A DNA stretch of 64,000 nucleotides from Fusarium oxysporum f. sp. lycopersici 4287 (Eukaryota; Ascomycota; Sordariomycetes; Hypocreales; Nectriaceae), in contig NC_030988.1 of the NCBI RefSeq assembly GCF_000149955.1, positions 1,760,109 through 1,824,108 of the forward strand, given 5' to 3'. Positions 32,723 through 43,599 of the stretch are shown piece by piece; within the stretch, counting starts at the first letter, position 1; each line of letters begins with the position of its first letter. The notes beneath the pieces were generated by a model. That model ran no database searches and had not been told where the DNA came from. It saw nothing but the letters and a program-made list of their open reading frames with translations. Position numbers and translations under genes: made by a program.

Positions 32723-33594
32723 TAACGTACATGATGAGCGAGTGTCTCAGACAAGCGAGTGTCTCACCTCACTTTACACCTAAAAAGCTGGCTTTTAAAA
32801 GCTTATATAGAATTCAGGCTACGCCCAAAAAAGCTAAAAGCTTTGTAACTTATTTTTAACTGTATAAGAAAGCTATATAACGTGTTTGATAAGTGAGTGG
32901 GTCATCCAAGTGAGTGAGTCAATCTTATTTCCACCTTAAATCCGGGGTTTAAAAAATTCTTTAAAAATTCAAACTAAGCCTAAATTGGCTGTAATTTTAG
33001 TAGCCTATATATAAGTCTTAAAATATATTATATAAATTTTTTAAGACTTTTAGAAAAATTCTATATAGCTATAAACCTTAAAACCTATTTATACTGTATT
33101 TTATACTGTATAATTAAGCTTTACTATATAAAATAAAATAGCTAAAAGTCTTAAAAAAATATTTTATAATAAGGTTAACTATACTATTCTTAAAAATATT
33201 TTTTTTAAATTTTTATCTATTTTATTTAGAATAAAAAAATACTATAGGGTAGGTTTTTTAATACTATACAGTGCAGTGACTCACTTACTTGTCTGACCCA
33301 CTCACTTATCAAACACGTTACTTCATAAAAGAATTATAGCTAAATTATTCGTAGAGTTATTAAAGAAAATCTATTTATACTGTATTTTAACAGGTTTTTT
33401 AGATAATATAATGCTAAAGAAAATCTAAAAAATAATATTTTAGTTTTAAAAGCTGTACTACTTAAAACTATAACTTTTAATATTTTCTATTATTTTATTT
33501 TAGCTAAAAAAGTGCTGTAGGGTAAGCTGTATTTAGGTAACACAGTATAGTGAGACACTCGCTTGTCTGAGACACTCGCTTATCATGTACGTTA
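32723..33594. mobile_element. pogo-type MITE X (TA to TA), interrupted by MITE Y
   Basis: Ends in about 45-bp inverted repeats: from the left TA-ACGTACATGATGAGC, GAGTGTCTCA, GACAAGC, GAGTGTCTCA, and the complement at 33551-33594, flanked by TA. After removal of the nested element Y it is about 430 bp, AT-rich and without coding capacity. The same family recurs at 41108-54057. Confidence 0.88.
32878..33320. mobile_element. pogo-type MITE Y nested inside MITE X
   Basis: Starts TA-ACGTGTTTGATAAGT, GAGTGGGTCA, a 7-nt spacer, GAGTGAGTCA, and ends in the complement at 33278-33320. The architecture equals that of X but the 10-mers differ. It is 443 bp including the flanking TA pairs, strongly AT-rich and non-coding. 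Confidence 0.85.
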
Positions 33595-33689
33595 TTCCAT
33601 CCCACAGGTTTTACTTTAAATCACCCAGCTTGATTACTAAGGGCTGTTGTTCCTGAGGATCATTGAGACCATGCCCGGCCTGCGACAGG

Positions 33690-35534
33690 GTGTTACAGAT
33701 AAGCGAGTGTTACAAAAGTCTTCATCTTAAAAATAAAAATCTCAATAAAAACACAATAAAGTATCTAATCGTTTAATTCTAATTGCTATACTCTTCTGCA
33801 GAGGCCTCAATACCCTCTTGACAGGTCCTTGCATTATGCCCGGCCTTGCCGCATCTCCCACAGCGCCGAACCCCCGGTCGCATCGACCTTCCCTGACCAC
33901 CACTTTTCGACAATTCGGCCACTACCTGCATATCTATATCTATCTGATCAGTTAAATCCCGACCTTCCTCTACTGCCATCTTCCCTCTATTCTGTAGGCG
34001 GGTTCTTTTTTCTCTGCGCCGTCGGCTAAGTATCTCATTCGCCTGTCGAAGATCTTGAATCTCAGCCCTCATTAAAACCATCTCATGCATAACTGCCTTC
34101 GTTCCTTTTGAAAGAGACTTTAGTGCTTCTAAAATTGACTCTGGAGAGCTGCTTTGATGCCTTCTAACTCGTCTTTCAAGGTATTCAGACTGCAATTCAG
34201 CCTCAATAATTGTCTTCGGGGTCTTTGAAGTCCAAGGTTGTGCCTGGCCTGCTTCCTCCTCAGCAGGTGTTGGAGTCCGTAGCTGCACATGAAGCTTTGA
34301 GACTACACTTTCTGGATCAAAAGGGACAAGGCCAGCTCCCTTAAAACCTCCCTTAATATTCTTCTCGGTCATAGTAGCCTGAAAAGCGGCATAAAAGGCC
34401 GGGAAGAACTCGGTCTTCGAAATGTGAGTTATAGAGCTTCTGATTAGATGCTCAATTTCTCGACCATATGCCTTTTTCAGCGGCCCAAAGCACCCGATGT
34501 CAAGAGGCTGAAGTAGATGAGATGAATGAGGCGGCATACAAAGCGTAATAATATTATGCTCCTCACAATATATCTCAAAGTCGGTCGAGTGGTGACTTTC
34601 GTGACCATCAAGGATCAGAAGACGATAGGAACCAACTGATAGATTGGCTGTACATCGGTCAAAGTGCTTTAGCCACTCAAGGCCTAGCTGGTTATTTGTC
34701 CATCCATTTTGGCTCGTTGCGATAACCCAATCGCCCGGGAGGTCGCATTCTCGGTACCAATTCGTAAGGTGATATTGGCCTGCACCAATGATAAACGGTG
34801 CGATCGATTGACCTTCTGCATTAATCGGCTGGATTACAGTAATCCATTCCCGGTTTCCAGGCTGCGCTGATTTTGGTCTGCCTTGCCTTTCTGAACCGGT
34901 GACGACCATTCCGGCCATAATAATGCCCATCATAAAGCCAGTCTCATCAAAGTTCCAGATATCATCTGATCGGATACCATACTTTGCGATTGTGTCCTGT
35001 ACGAGCCTAAACTAGCTACGAATAATCGATGGATCTTCGCATTTAGCTCTCTGGTAGTCATATTTCCGAAATAAACGCGTCTTGAGCTCTGGTTGTCGCT
35101 TTACAAAGTTATGAGCCCAGCGCTTGCCGACAGGTGACGCATCGCGGTCAGCAAGCAGAGAATTAGCCATTTCTTCCACAAAACGTAATCGCGAGGGAAA
35201 TCCTCGCGAATCTAGATCAAGAATGAATTGGACTATTATCTGCTCTTCCAGATCAGATAGTTTCCGTGACTTTGGAATCCAATCGCGTCGTGATTGAATG
35301 CCTTGCTGGCGGCGACGTAGGCGGCGCTCATCAATCTCATACATCTTTGCAGCGCGTCGGACACTTAATTTTGGATTATTCTGAAGGGCCTGAAGAGCAA
35401 GAAGGGTTTTAGCTTCAATTGAAGATTGTGACATGATAAATGGTTGAAAACTAATTGATCAGGTAAAATGTATGATGTAAGAGGGAAAAGTGCGGCGCAT
35501 ACTTGTCTGCGGCGCATGCTTATCAAACACGTTA
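33690..35534 (-). mobile_element. pogo-type transposon with zinc-knuckle transposase and unlike ends
   Basis: The right end (35491-35534) has the modular terminus with 10-mer ATGCGCCGCA twice, 57 bp before the transposase ATG. The left boundary (33690-33714) instead shows a partial terminus with GTGTTACA repeats around GATAAGC. The two ends thus belong to different MITE-type families, so the true left end was probably lost or exchanged. The boundaries on the left are uncertain. Confidence 0.65.
33779..35434 (-). pseudogene. pogo-like transposase with C-terminal CCHC knuckle, one stop codon
   Basis: From ATG 35434 to 33779 a 552-codon frame is interrupted only by TAG at 35009-35011 (probably from TGG). 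N-terminal helix-turn-helix (LSVRRAAKMYEIDERRLRRR) and Tc5-type domain lie at about 20-130. The DDE_1 core has Asp in NFDETGF, LILDGHESH and LLQPLDIGCFG. Its last 60 residues carry an acidic linker and a CCHC zinc knuckle (CGRCGKAGHNARTC), an addition absent from the pogo copies at 5.7 and 23.8 kb. The knuckle could bind nucleic acid during transposition (inference). Inactive unless the stop is read through. Confidence 0.9.
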
Positions 35535-35576
35535 GCTTTAAATTTAATTCTTTTTTGGATACCGTTTAAAAAATAC

Positions 35577-37151
35577 CTACTCAGTAGTCTGTTTTTTCCG
35601 CTTTTTCGGACGTATTTCTGCAGCTGGTTTATTATTTAACTTCCAGGTATTCCTTTCAGCCCGATCACGGGCTGAGATCAATTGTGGTATATCAGGAAAA
35701 GCCTGATTAGGGTCAAAATTGACCTGCGAGCGGCCGGGTGGCCTCTGATCAACTTCTCGAGCTCTTATGATCACGATTGCCTCGTCTTTGGTGCAGTTTT
35801 CGGCTATCTTTTGATCGAGGGACTTGCCTGCCTTCCTGAGGATTAATCTGATGTCCCTTTGCACGTTTTCTGACGCCCAATTCACCTTTAAAAGCAGTTT
35901 TTCAATATCATGACTATATGAAGGCGTCGCGAAGATATCATCGCCCTGTAGAGCTTGGATTGGTGGTGTTATAAGGGGGTTTGAAATCACGGATCGACGC
36001 TCTTTGGGCTTCAACTTTAACACTGCCTTCTCAACGTCGACAGGATAAATTCCAGATGCTTTAAATGCATTCCGGATATTGTCTTGACTGAACGCTTTAT
36101 TGGAAGCTATTTTATATGCAGTTGCGAAGATATGTTTCTGCCGAGAGGATGTCGCCTCGTACGTATGCATCCCGGCCGTCTCAGCTCGATAATACCTCTT
36201 CAGAGCTGCGAAAATGCCCACATCGAGAGGTTGAGTGATATGAGAAGAATGCGAAGGCAGCCAACTGAGCCAGACCTTGTTCATATATGCCTTCTTCATG
36301 AATTCCACAGAGATATGAGTCTTATGTTGGTCCAGGACGAGAAGTCTCCATTGTGACGGGTCTTTTGGCGTCGTCCCAGGGAGAAAAACATCATAAAACC
36401 ACCGTAACATAATTTCCGTATTGCTCCAGCCCTTCTTACTGCATGTGTATTTCCAATCAGGAATAAAATCGCCAAGATTCTGGCCCTGTGATGTTTTTCC
36501 TGTATATACAATACACGGGGTTAGTCGCTGACCTGTAGCAGATATAGTCTCGAGGATTGAGATCCAAGCCGAGGCGTCAGACTGTATCTTCTCTGATGAA
36601 GTCGTCAGGACCGTTCCGGCAACAGCCCCGGCCAAAGACTCCCCTTCTTGGACTCCAGTTTCGTCGAGATTATACATGCGGTCTGAGCCTATGGATAACT
36701 CTTTGCAAATGGCCAGAAGACCACGATAATACTCCCTGAGTCCCTCCTCTGTCACTGTCTTCCTTCTTGCAGTAGAAAAAAGTCGTGATGGCTTCAAAAT
36801 AACACTCGTATGACGCCTGAAGAAACGGTTGACCCAGTTCTTGCCGAGGTGCGGTCCAAGACCGTTGAGTTCAGCAAGATGCTGTGCGTATGAGTGTATC
36901 TCTGACTTCAGAAGAGGCTGGAACGCCTTCTCACGCAGTAAAATAAGGTCAACGAGTTCCTTTTCCTGTAAAGGAGTCAGAGAGAGGAACTTTTCATGTG
37001 CTATTTGTGTCGATTAAGCACCGTTGATCCGATCCCTCAATGTCGAGCGAGGAACGGTCTCCAGCTATGATGCAGCGCGAATACTCGTCTCACGGGCGTT
37101 AGAAATGGCTCGAAAAATCCTCATTTCACGATCAGGTATATTTAAAGTCAT
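35577..37151 (-). pseudogene. second pogo-like transposase, two N-terminal stops
   Basis: The frame runs from ATG 37151 to 35577, 525 codons, with two stops near the start: TAG after IRAAS and TAA after INGA. Both sit where CAG/CAA (Gln) is likely. The remaining 406-codon stretch is open. N-terminal helix-turn-helix (FRAISNARETSIRAAS), Tc5-like region (LGPHLGKNWVNRFFRRH), catalytic Asp in YNLDETG, LVLDQHKTH and ITQPLDVGIF. A basic C-terminus (RPKKRKKQTTE) could be a nuclear signal. It belongs to a different pogo lineage from the neighbour at 33779. I could not find its TIRs. Confidence 0.88.
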
Positions 37152-37380
37152 TTTAAAAACTTGGAATTAATTGAATAAGAATTGCAACCGTGAGATATCC
37201 GCGTCATAGATGCTATCTGTTGGTGTTGAGACTATCACCAATCGGGCGGTGGGGGGTGGGCGGGGTGGTGAGATACGTTAGAAGCCTTAACAAGCCTAAC
37301 AAAACACCAATGCCTTCTAATAAGGCCGAAATAAGAGTACAACTGGAATGGCTGAGTGTGATGGTAAAAATGAAGGATCC

Positions 37381-37531
37381 TGTCAAACATTACGTGTATT
37401 CGGTCTATTGATTCAGATTTGTGTATTTATGTTGTTTTGTGTCAAAATCTTCCCCTTTAAAGTTCTACTATTGCGATTTGTAATCTTAAGGTATTCCTGT
37501 TTGCAGGTGACATCCTAGCACCTGTTCAACA
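37381..37531 (-). repeat. solo copia LTR with 5-bp target duplication
   Basis: The reverse complement reads TGTTGAACAGGTGCTAGG… to …ACGTAATGTTTGACA, a diverged 151-bp LTR of the family at 22 and 42 kb. The flanks 37376-37380 and 37532-37536 are both GATCC. It is the only LTR locus in the window with a matching duplication, showing the family makes 5-bp duplications and that the internal part was removed by LTR-LTR recombination. Confidence 0.9.
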
Positions 37532-38738
37532 GATCCTAGCTCAATTGACATCAGACTAGCCTGTTTAGACACGGTACATGAAGGATTCATCTTCGCATGG
37601 GTCAGAGTGCCTTGACAGTTCATCTGTTGATTTGAAGCGGCCCGCTGTCAAACAATTTATCATCTGGGAAGTCCCTCAAAGTGGGCTGGTATGCTCAAGC
37701 ATCTAGGCTCATTTGTAGGAGGAGGTATGGTCTTGGCCCGCCTCGTCTGTGCATGAACCCTTTGATGCCATCAAAACGAAACCTAATCTTCATGATTATT
37801 ATGGGAATGAGGTGTGTGTGATCTGATGACTAGGCACGCCCATGTAGTTGTGATGAAGGATTTGGAGGTACTCCATAGTAGGGGGCAAATGAGTGAGATC
37901 ACCGCACTCTACGCCAAGAATGAGCCTCTAGAACTTGGTCTCAGCAGCCAACTAAATACCGACAGTATATGTATATTCAACAACTGAACGTACCGGATGC
38001 CACCATGATATCTTCACATCACCACCGGTGGGCCCAAGCTGCTGAGCCGCAATCCCCACCGGAGTTACTCTGCGAACTTCTGTGGATCACACTCTAGACT
38101 TATGATTCTGAATACAGGCTTAATTAACCGACCGGTGCAGACCCCTCTCGACTCGGGCTGACGTGTGATGTTATCTGCGTCTCAGCAATCTTCTAATGAA
38201 TAATAACTTATCAATCTTTAAACGTCTTCAACATTGAGAATAATATTAATTTCGTTCGTGGCCACATCCTGCCTCAGCGCTGCTTCACTTGCGCGTAATG
38301 ACGATCAGCGCCAACGTAGGTCTTCGCCATCCTGCGTTGACCAAGTCTGATACCGTAATTAATACGACATGACATCCGAGCCTTAGATAATTCGACTAAC
38401 ATGATGTAGCTTCTTCTCGTTGATATCGGAGAAGATGTGTACCCAATCGCTCGGGAGTCTATCTCTACCCTGGTCTTCCAACGTTTGAGACATCCCTCAT
38501 CTCTGCGTATAAGGACACGAAGGTATTTCTGCGGTGTGTTTCCAACATTGAAGCCGCGCCGTCGATATTGCGCTACTCAGTGACCTATCTTTCATGCCAA
38601 CCCAGGCTAATCTAGCACATGCTGATTATATATAACTATGATGTCCGAATGTTTCATTGGAATGTCCTTCGGAAATAGTACTAGAACTCAGAAATATACT
38701 ACATCAGACGGTCATAACATCGAAACATATGCAAACAT
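37532..38738. other. intergenic, 3' of the alcohol dehydrogenase gene
   Basis: No frame, RNA gene or repeat family is recognised. Confidence 0.45.
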
Positions 38739-39984
38739 TCAGTCCACGTCAATAACTACCTTCAAGGCCCCATGCTGAGCCGCCTTTCCAAACGTTTCAT
38801 AAGCCTTCTCCATGTCACTGAACTTAAAGTCTAGACCAATAGGTTAGCTCTTTCTTGATTGAATCAAGTTTTTGCTTACGATGCGTGATGAGTAGGCTTG
38901 GCTTCAACTTGCCTGACCCAACTAACTTGAGAAGCATGGGTGTAGTGACAGTGTCAACAAGTCTCGTGGTGATGGCTAGTATCACGATTGGTTAGCAATA
39001 CCCTTGCTTAAGAAGAACGCACTCACAGATATTTCTATCCCAGAGCTTCTGTAGGTGAAGATCCGCTTTTGTACCGTGAACCCCGACGTTGGCTAAGGTG
39101 CCGCCGGGTGCCAGTAACTCTTGACATAGCTCGAATGTTGCTGGGATTCCCACAGCCTCAACAACAGAATCGCATCCCTTGCCGTCTGTTGCAGCCATAA
39201 CACTAGCAACTGGGTTCTCTTTGGAACTGTCAATTATCTTGGTGGCGCCCAGGTGCTTCGCAACTTCTAGCCTCTTGGCGTCCATGTCGACAATGATAAT
39301 TTTGGACGGTGAGTACATCTGGGCCGTGACCAAAGCCGCCAAACCTATAGGACCAGATCCCACGATGGCAACGATGCCTCCTGGCTGTACCTTGCCATTC
39401 AACACGCCACATTCTAGTCCTGTGGGGAATATGTCACTCAGCATGACCAAGGCAGCCTCATCAGCACCCGGGGGGATGGCATAAAGGCTTGAGTCAGCGA
39501 ATGGAACGCGGACAAACTCAGCTTGCGTGCCATCTATGGTGTTTCCGAGGATCCAGCCTCCCGATATGCAGTGGCTGTACATGCCTTTACGACAGTACTC
39601 GCAAGTCGCGCAGCTCGAGATACACGAGATTAGCACACGATCACCTTTCTTGAACCGCGTGACAAAGGATCCTGTGGAGTGCACAATACCAACGCCTTCG
39701 TGACCTAAGACGCGGCCGGGCTGGCAGGTAGCCACATCGCCCTTTCGGATGTGCAGGTCTGTACCACAAATAGTTGTCTTTGTGACCTTTATGATGGCAT
39801 CAGTTGGAGATGAAAGGGTGGGAATAGGCCGATCCTGGAGGGATACCGCATTGACTGCCCTGTAGACGAGAGCCTTCATCGTAGATAAGTATCTGGGACC
39901 GAGTTTAGTGTAGTTAATCAAGGTTCTAAACCGGGCAGTGCTATAGATGGCAGGAATGAATGACCTTGAGATTTGAGTAAGCAT
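38739..39984 (-). CDS. zinc-dependent alcohol dehydrogenase, probably mitochondrial
   Basis: Three exons: 39027-39984, 38880-38975 and 38739-38830; introns 38976-39026 (GTGAGT…ACTAG) and 38831-38879 (GTAAGC…TCTAG). The product is 381 residues, normal for the medium-chain dehydrogenase family. The first 35 residues are rich in Arg/Ser/Thr without acids (MLTQISRSFIPAIYSTARFR), a likely mitochondrial presequence; a second Met (STMKALVY) could start a cytosolic form. GroES-like domain: catalytic zinc ligands in TTICGTDLH and LGHEGVG; four structural-zinc Cys in CATCEYCRKGMYSHC. Rossmann domain with GSGPIGLAA and the acidic cofactor-selecting Asp in IIVDMDAKR (NAD-type). It would oxidise or reduce short alcohols or aldehydes; the exact substrate cannot be read from sequence. 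No defects were seen. Confidence 0.92.
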
Positions 39985-41107
39985 CGATATCGGAATGAAC
40001 CTTGTGGAATCGTCAAAACAGCGGCGATGAACGAAAAAATGGTGAGAGGAAGACGCCTTCAGGAACGTGTTTTAAGGCTAAGATAGTGTTCCTACCGGTG
40101 GTCTGATGGCCTGATGTATGCTATTGGTGTCATGTAGTTTAAAAAGCGAGGTAATTTTGATTATATATGGCAAACAGCGGGGGAGCTTCTTTGTCAATCA
40201 TGTGAGAACTTTCGACTAATGAAATTAATAACAACGTGGGTGAGAGATATCAAGTTTACAACAGGCCATAATGATCTCATTATTTGAGGACCTCTCGAGG
40301 TAAATACGTGATGATTACATGACCATTAATGGCGACCAAAACAGCGTTGGCTTATCCACTAGCCACGTGGTATTGCGTGAGGATGACGTGACGGTAATTT
40401 ACAACTAACACATACATAAGCAAGGTCGAATGGCTCACTAGAAACAAAAAATGGTTAGATTATTTCGCAACGCAAAGCCACAATAAACGTAACTTTGGAT
40501 CAACTTTATTATTCCTTGACAGTAGCAACCATGTAGATACTGCCCAGGGTCCTATACTTTCACATGATATATGTGAGCTTGTCACGTCACACCCCGCCGA
40601 ATTATGCTTTTATATCCTCTATTGAATACAATTCCCAGACTTAATATTCATGGTTTTGCCATGATTAGAACCTCGACGCTGGAAAAGATACTTTCATTCA
40701 GTGACCACCTAAGGTCAACACTGGTGGTCCAAAAGTATCCCGAAACGCCACCCCACCTTTGCGAAAACCACTTCCTCCCGACGTGACACCTCCACATCTT
40801 TTAATTGTCCACAACTGGTTGGATACGCGCTACGTATATTGAGCGCATGAATGGGGTGGATTCAACGTATTATGGAGCAGAAACTGGTAATCTTATTGAT
40901 TGAAGTCTTGATGAAGCCTTGTCTGTCTCTCTCGGCAGAGTGCGGGGCCGCTAGTCAATTCTTGATGTTTTTACAGCCACATGCAACACATAATGTTGTC
41001 TCCTAATGAGGCTACAACTCGTACCCCACCCACCCTATTCCTGTCATTACAGCAGTACAAGCGGGGTACCAAGAGCTTTAGCTTCCAACTTTTTACAGCT
41101 AAATTAC
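39985..41107. other. upstream region of the alcohol dehydrogenase gene
   Basis: Presumed promoter next to 39985; the remainder to the MITE end at 41108 shows no supported gene. Confidence 0.45.
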
Positions 41108-41230
41108 TAACGTACATGATAAGCGAGTGTCTCAGACAAGCGAGTGTCTCACGTCACTTTACACCTAAAAAGCTGACTTTTCAAAGCTTATATAGAATTC
41201 AGGCTAAGTCTAAAAAAACTAAAAGCTGTA

Positions 41231-41648
41231 TAACGTAGTTGATAAGCGAGTTAGCCAGACAAGCGAGTTAGCCAGTACACTTTTCACCTTAAAACCTATT
41301 TTTTAAATAATTCTTAAAAATTCAAATCAAGCTTAAAATAGCTTATAATTAGGTAACTTATAAATACGTCCTAAAGTAAGCTATATTAATTATCTTAGAT
41401 TTTTAAATAAATCCTATATAGCTATAAACTTTAAAGTCTATTTATACTGTAAAATACACTGTATTTTAAAGTTTTCTATATAAATCAAAATTTTTAAAAA
41501 TCTTTTAAAAATACCTCTTAATAAGATTAACTATACTATTTTAGGAAAAAGGTTTATTTAATTTTTAGCTAATTTATTTAGGGATTAAAATACTATAGGG
41601 TATGCTACTTTTAGCTGCACAGTATACTGGCTAACTTGCTTGTCTGGC
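41231..41648. mobile_element. pogo-type MITE Z, right end lost
   Basis: Starts TA-ACGTAGTTGATAAGC, GAGTTAGCCA, GACAAGC, GAGTTAGCCA, and approaches its right terminus at 41628-41648 (ACTGGCTAACTTGCTTGTCT), where the solo LTR cuts it about 20 bp before the expected end. AT-rich and non-coding. Confidence 0.8.
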
Positions 41649-41798
41649 TGTTGAACAGGTGCTGGGGTCTCACGTGCAAGCAGGGATACTTTAAGATTAC
41701 AGCCGAAATGGTAAAACCTCTAAGGGGTAGATTTCAACAGAACACAACAGGAATACACCAATTCACATCAATGAACCGAATACACGTAATGTTTGACA
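41649..41798 (+). repeat. solo copia LTR inside MITE Z
   Basis: Full 150-bp LTR, TGTTGAACAGG…ATGTTTGACA. The flanking pentamers CTGGC and CAATC differ, and the remaining MITE Z end does not continue on the right, so this LTR results from recombination with sequence loss rather than simple excision. Confidence 0.9.
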
Positions 41799-42121
41799 CA
41801 ATCCATAAATCCCCTGGTATCCCAGTTGGTGAACTGGGCATTCCATACTAGGGCGAGCGGTTTTGGCAGGAGACATGTTTCGACATGAACTCCTCCATCT
41901 AAGATCAGAAAAATCTATAGAAAGCGAGGCCTATATCGCAATTAGATAAAAAGTTTATCTAGAGCATTAAATCATGATTTCCGTGGGTGCGCCGTAGTTT
42001 TAAGCTTATCGTGGCTTGGTAGGCTGTGGTCCTGTAGAGATCAACTTTAGTAAGAGGTTTATGTTAATAGGAATACAACTATCTGAGTTTAGAAACTCTT
42101 ATAAAAAGCGAGGCATACATT
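41799..42121. other. unique spacer between solo LTR and copia copy 2
   Basis: About 320 bp without frame or repeat; not related to MITE interiors. It probably came in with recombination. Confidence 0.45.
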
Positions 42122-42273
42122 TGTTGAACAGGTGCTGGGGTCTCACGTGCAAGCAGGGATACTTTAAGATTACAGCCGAAATGGTAAAACCTCTAAGGGG
42201 TAGATTTCAACAGAACACAACATGAATACACACCAATTCACATCAATGAACCGAATACACGTAATGTCTAACA
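42122..42273 (+). repeat. copia copy 2, 5' LTR
   Basis: 152 bp; starts TGTTGAACAGG and ends GTCTAACA, where the other LTRs read GTCTGACA or GTTTGACA. Confidence 0.95.
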
Positions 42274-42345
42274 ATTAAGAGTCTCAATTGCATCTCAGCG
42301 ACCCGCGCACCCAAATGCATACGACCTTCGGTTCATTCTATCACC

Positions 42346-43587
42346 ATGTCGGCCAAACACGCCGAGAGGATCATTAGCTACGCGTCTCCGGAGGATTGGG
42401 ACTCCTGGTCCAACGAATTCAAGAAACTGGCGCACGCCTACGACCTGTGGCAGTATATTGATCCGACCGATCGCATCCGATGGCCTCAGCGACCAGAACT
42501 TCCAGAAATCCGAGACTACCCCAGACAAGCAGATCCGGACGATCCCGATAGTGGCACAATGACGCCCGGCTCAGATTACGTACCGCCCCGGCGAATCGGA
42601 GAGTTGACGTCTGAAGGAAGAGCGGAATACGAGCATGATATCAGGATCTACTCTCTGAAAGAAACGGCGTATAGAGAGACGAAGAAACAGGAGCAGAAGC
42701 TGGTCGAGTTTGTCCTCAAGACGGTCTCGGCCACGTATCAGAAAACATCCTGCGTCACGGGAGACCGATTAGACAAGTGGTATCAGGAGCTACGAAGATC
42801 TGGAGTGGTATACAACGAACGCCTTCGACCCGAAGCGCGCGACAAGTACCACAAAGCCGTACATACAGCCCCGAAGATCAACAAACTCAACGAGTGGGTC
42901 ACGGAGTGGGAGACGACGATGGCCGAAGCGATCAGCAAGAAAGTCCCTGATGCCCTCGACGCGCAATGCTGGGCGGAAGACCTGAACCGAGCAATGTACC
43001 ATGTTCTCCCCAGCTGGGCATCTACTTTCCGACAACACCGACGTCCTCAAATCCTCAATAATTCCCTCAACTATCGAGAGGTCGCTGCCGACATTCGATA
43101 CGAAGCCAAAATGGCCAACGCTAGCGGAAGGCCGTCAGGAATCAAGAGAGGCGCATTCGCAGCCACATACGGCGCTGCATCCAGGAACGACAGACCTGCA
43201 ATCACAGACCGCGATAATGACACTATTGAAGTCCAAGGAGACGCCTCAGATTGGGCGACGGACGAAACATCCTATGCACATCGAGATACGCGAGGCCAAG
43301 GCCGTGGGCGTAGAGCACGAGGCGGCGGAAGAGGAGTATCAATAAAACGAAAACGAGCAGAGACGACCGTCAATCCGAACCCGGATGGCCCTACTTGTCG
43401 AGGATGTTTAGGTTTCCATGACTGGAAAGGCTGCTGGTACTTATTCCCAGCCCAGAAAGCCGAAGGATGGGAGCCCAACCAAGCGATACAACGATTAATA
43501 AACGACCGTCTCAAGAACGATACTGGTTTGGTGGAGGAAGTCAAACGATTGTCCAAAAGTAGAGACAGAACCACTCAGGACGAGTGA
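42346..43587 (+). CDS. gag: copia Gag
   Basis: 413 codons from ATG (72 nt after the LTR) to TGA. The N-terminal region resembles the capsid-like UBN2/retrotran_gag region of fungal copia elements (WDSWSNEFKKLAHAYDLWQY…). A basic Arg-rich stretch (GRGRRARGGGRGVSIKRKR) precedes a Cys-His knuckle (CRGCLGFHDWKGC, spacing 2-3-4), both RNA-binding. Gag forms the virus-like particle and packages RNA. Its frame equals that of pol, and the stop is followed by CTTGGGCGGGGT before the pol ATG, so Gag-Pol could arise by UGA readthrough. Confidence 0.93.
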   Translation: MSAKHAERIISYASPEDWDSWSNEFKKLAHAYDLWQYIDPTDRIRWPQRPELPEIRDYPRQADPDDPDSGTMTPGSDYVPPRRIGELTSEGRAEYEHDIRIYSLKETAYRETKKQEQKLVEFVLKTVSATYQKTSCVTGDRLDKWYQELRRSGVVYNERLRPEARDKYHKAVHTAPKINKLNEWVTEWETTMAEAISKKVPDALDAQCWAEDLNRAMYHVLPSWASTFRQHRRPQILNNSLNYREVAADIRYEAKMANASGRPSGIKRGAFAATYGAASRNDRPAITDRDNDTIEVQGDASDWATDETSYAHRDTRGQGRGRRARGGGRGVSIKRKRAETTVNPNPDGPTCRGCLGFHDWKGCWYLFPAQKAEGWEPNQAIQRLINDRLKNDTGLVEEVKRLSKSRDRTTQDE

Positions 43588-43599
43588 CTTGGGCGGGGT

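Noticed and set aside
37190..37411. 73-codon plus-strand frame
   Set aside because: Ends inside the reversed solo LTR and has no coding pattern.
42274..42300. Primer binding site after the copia 5' LTR
   Set aside because: The sequence ATTAAGAGTCTC does not match a tRNA 3' end that I can name with confidence, so no site is annotated.
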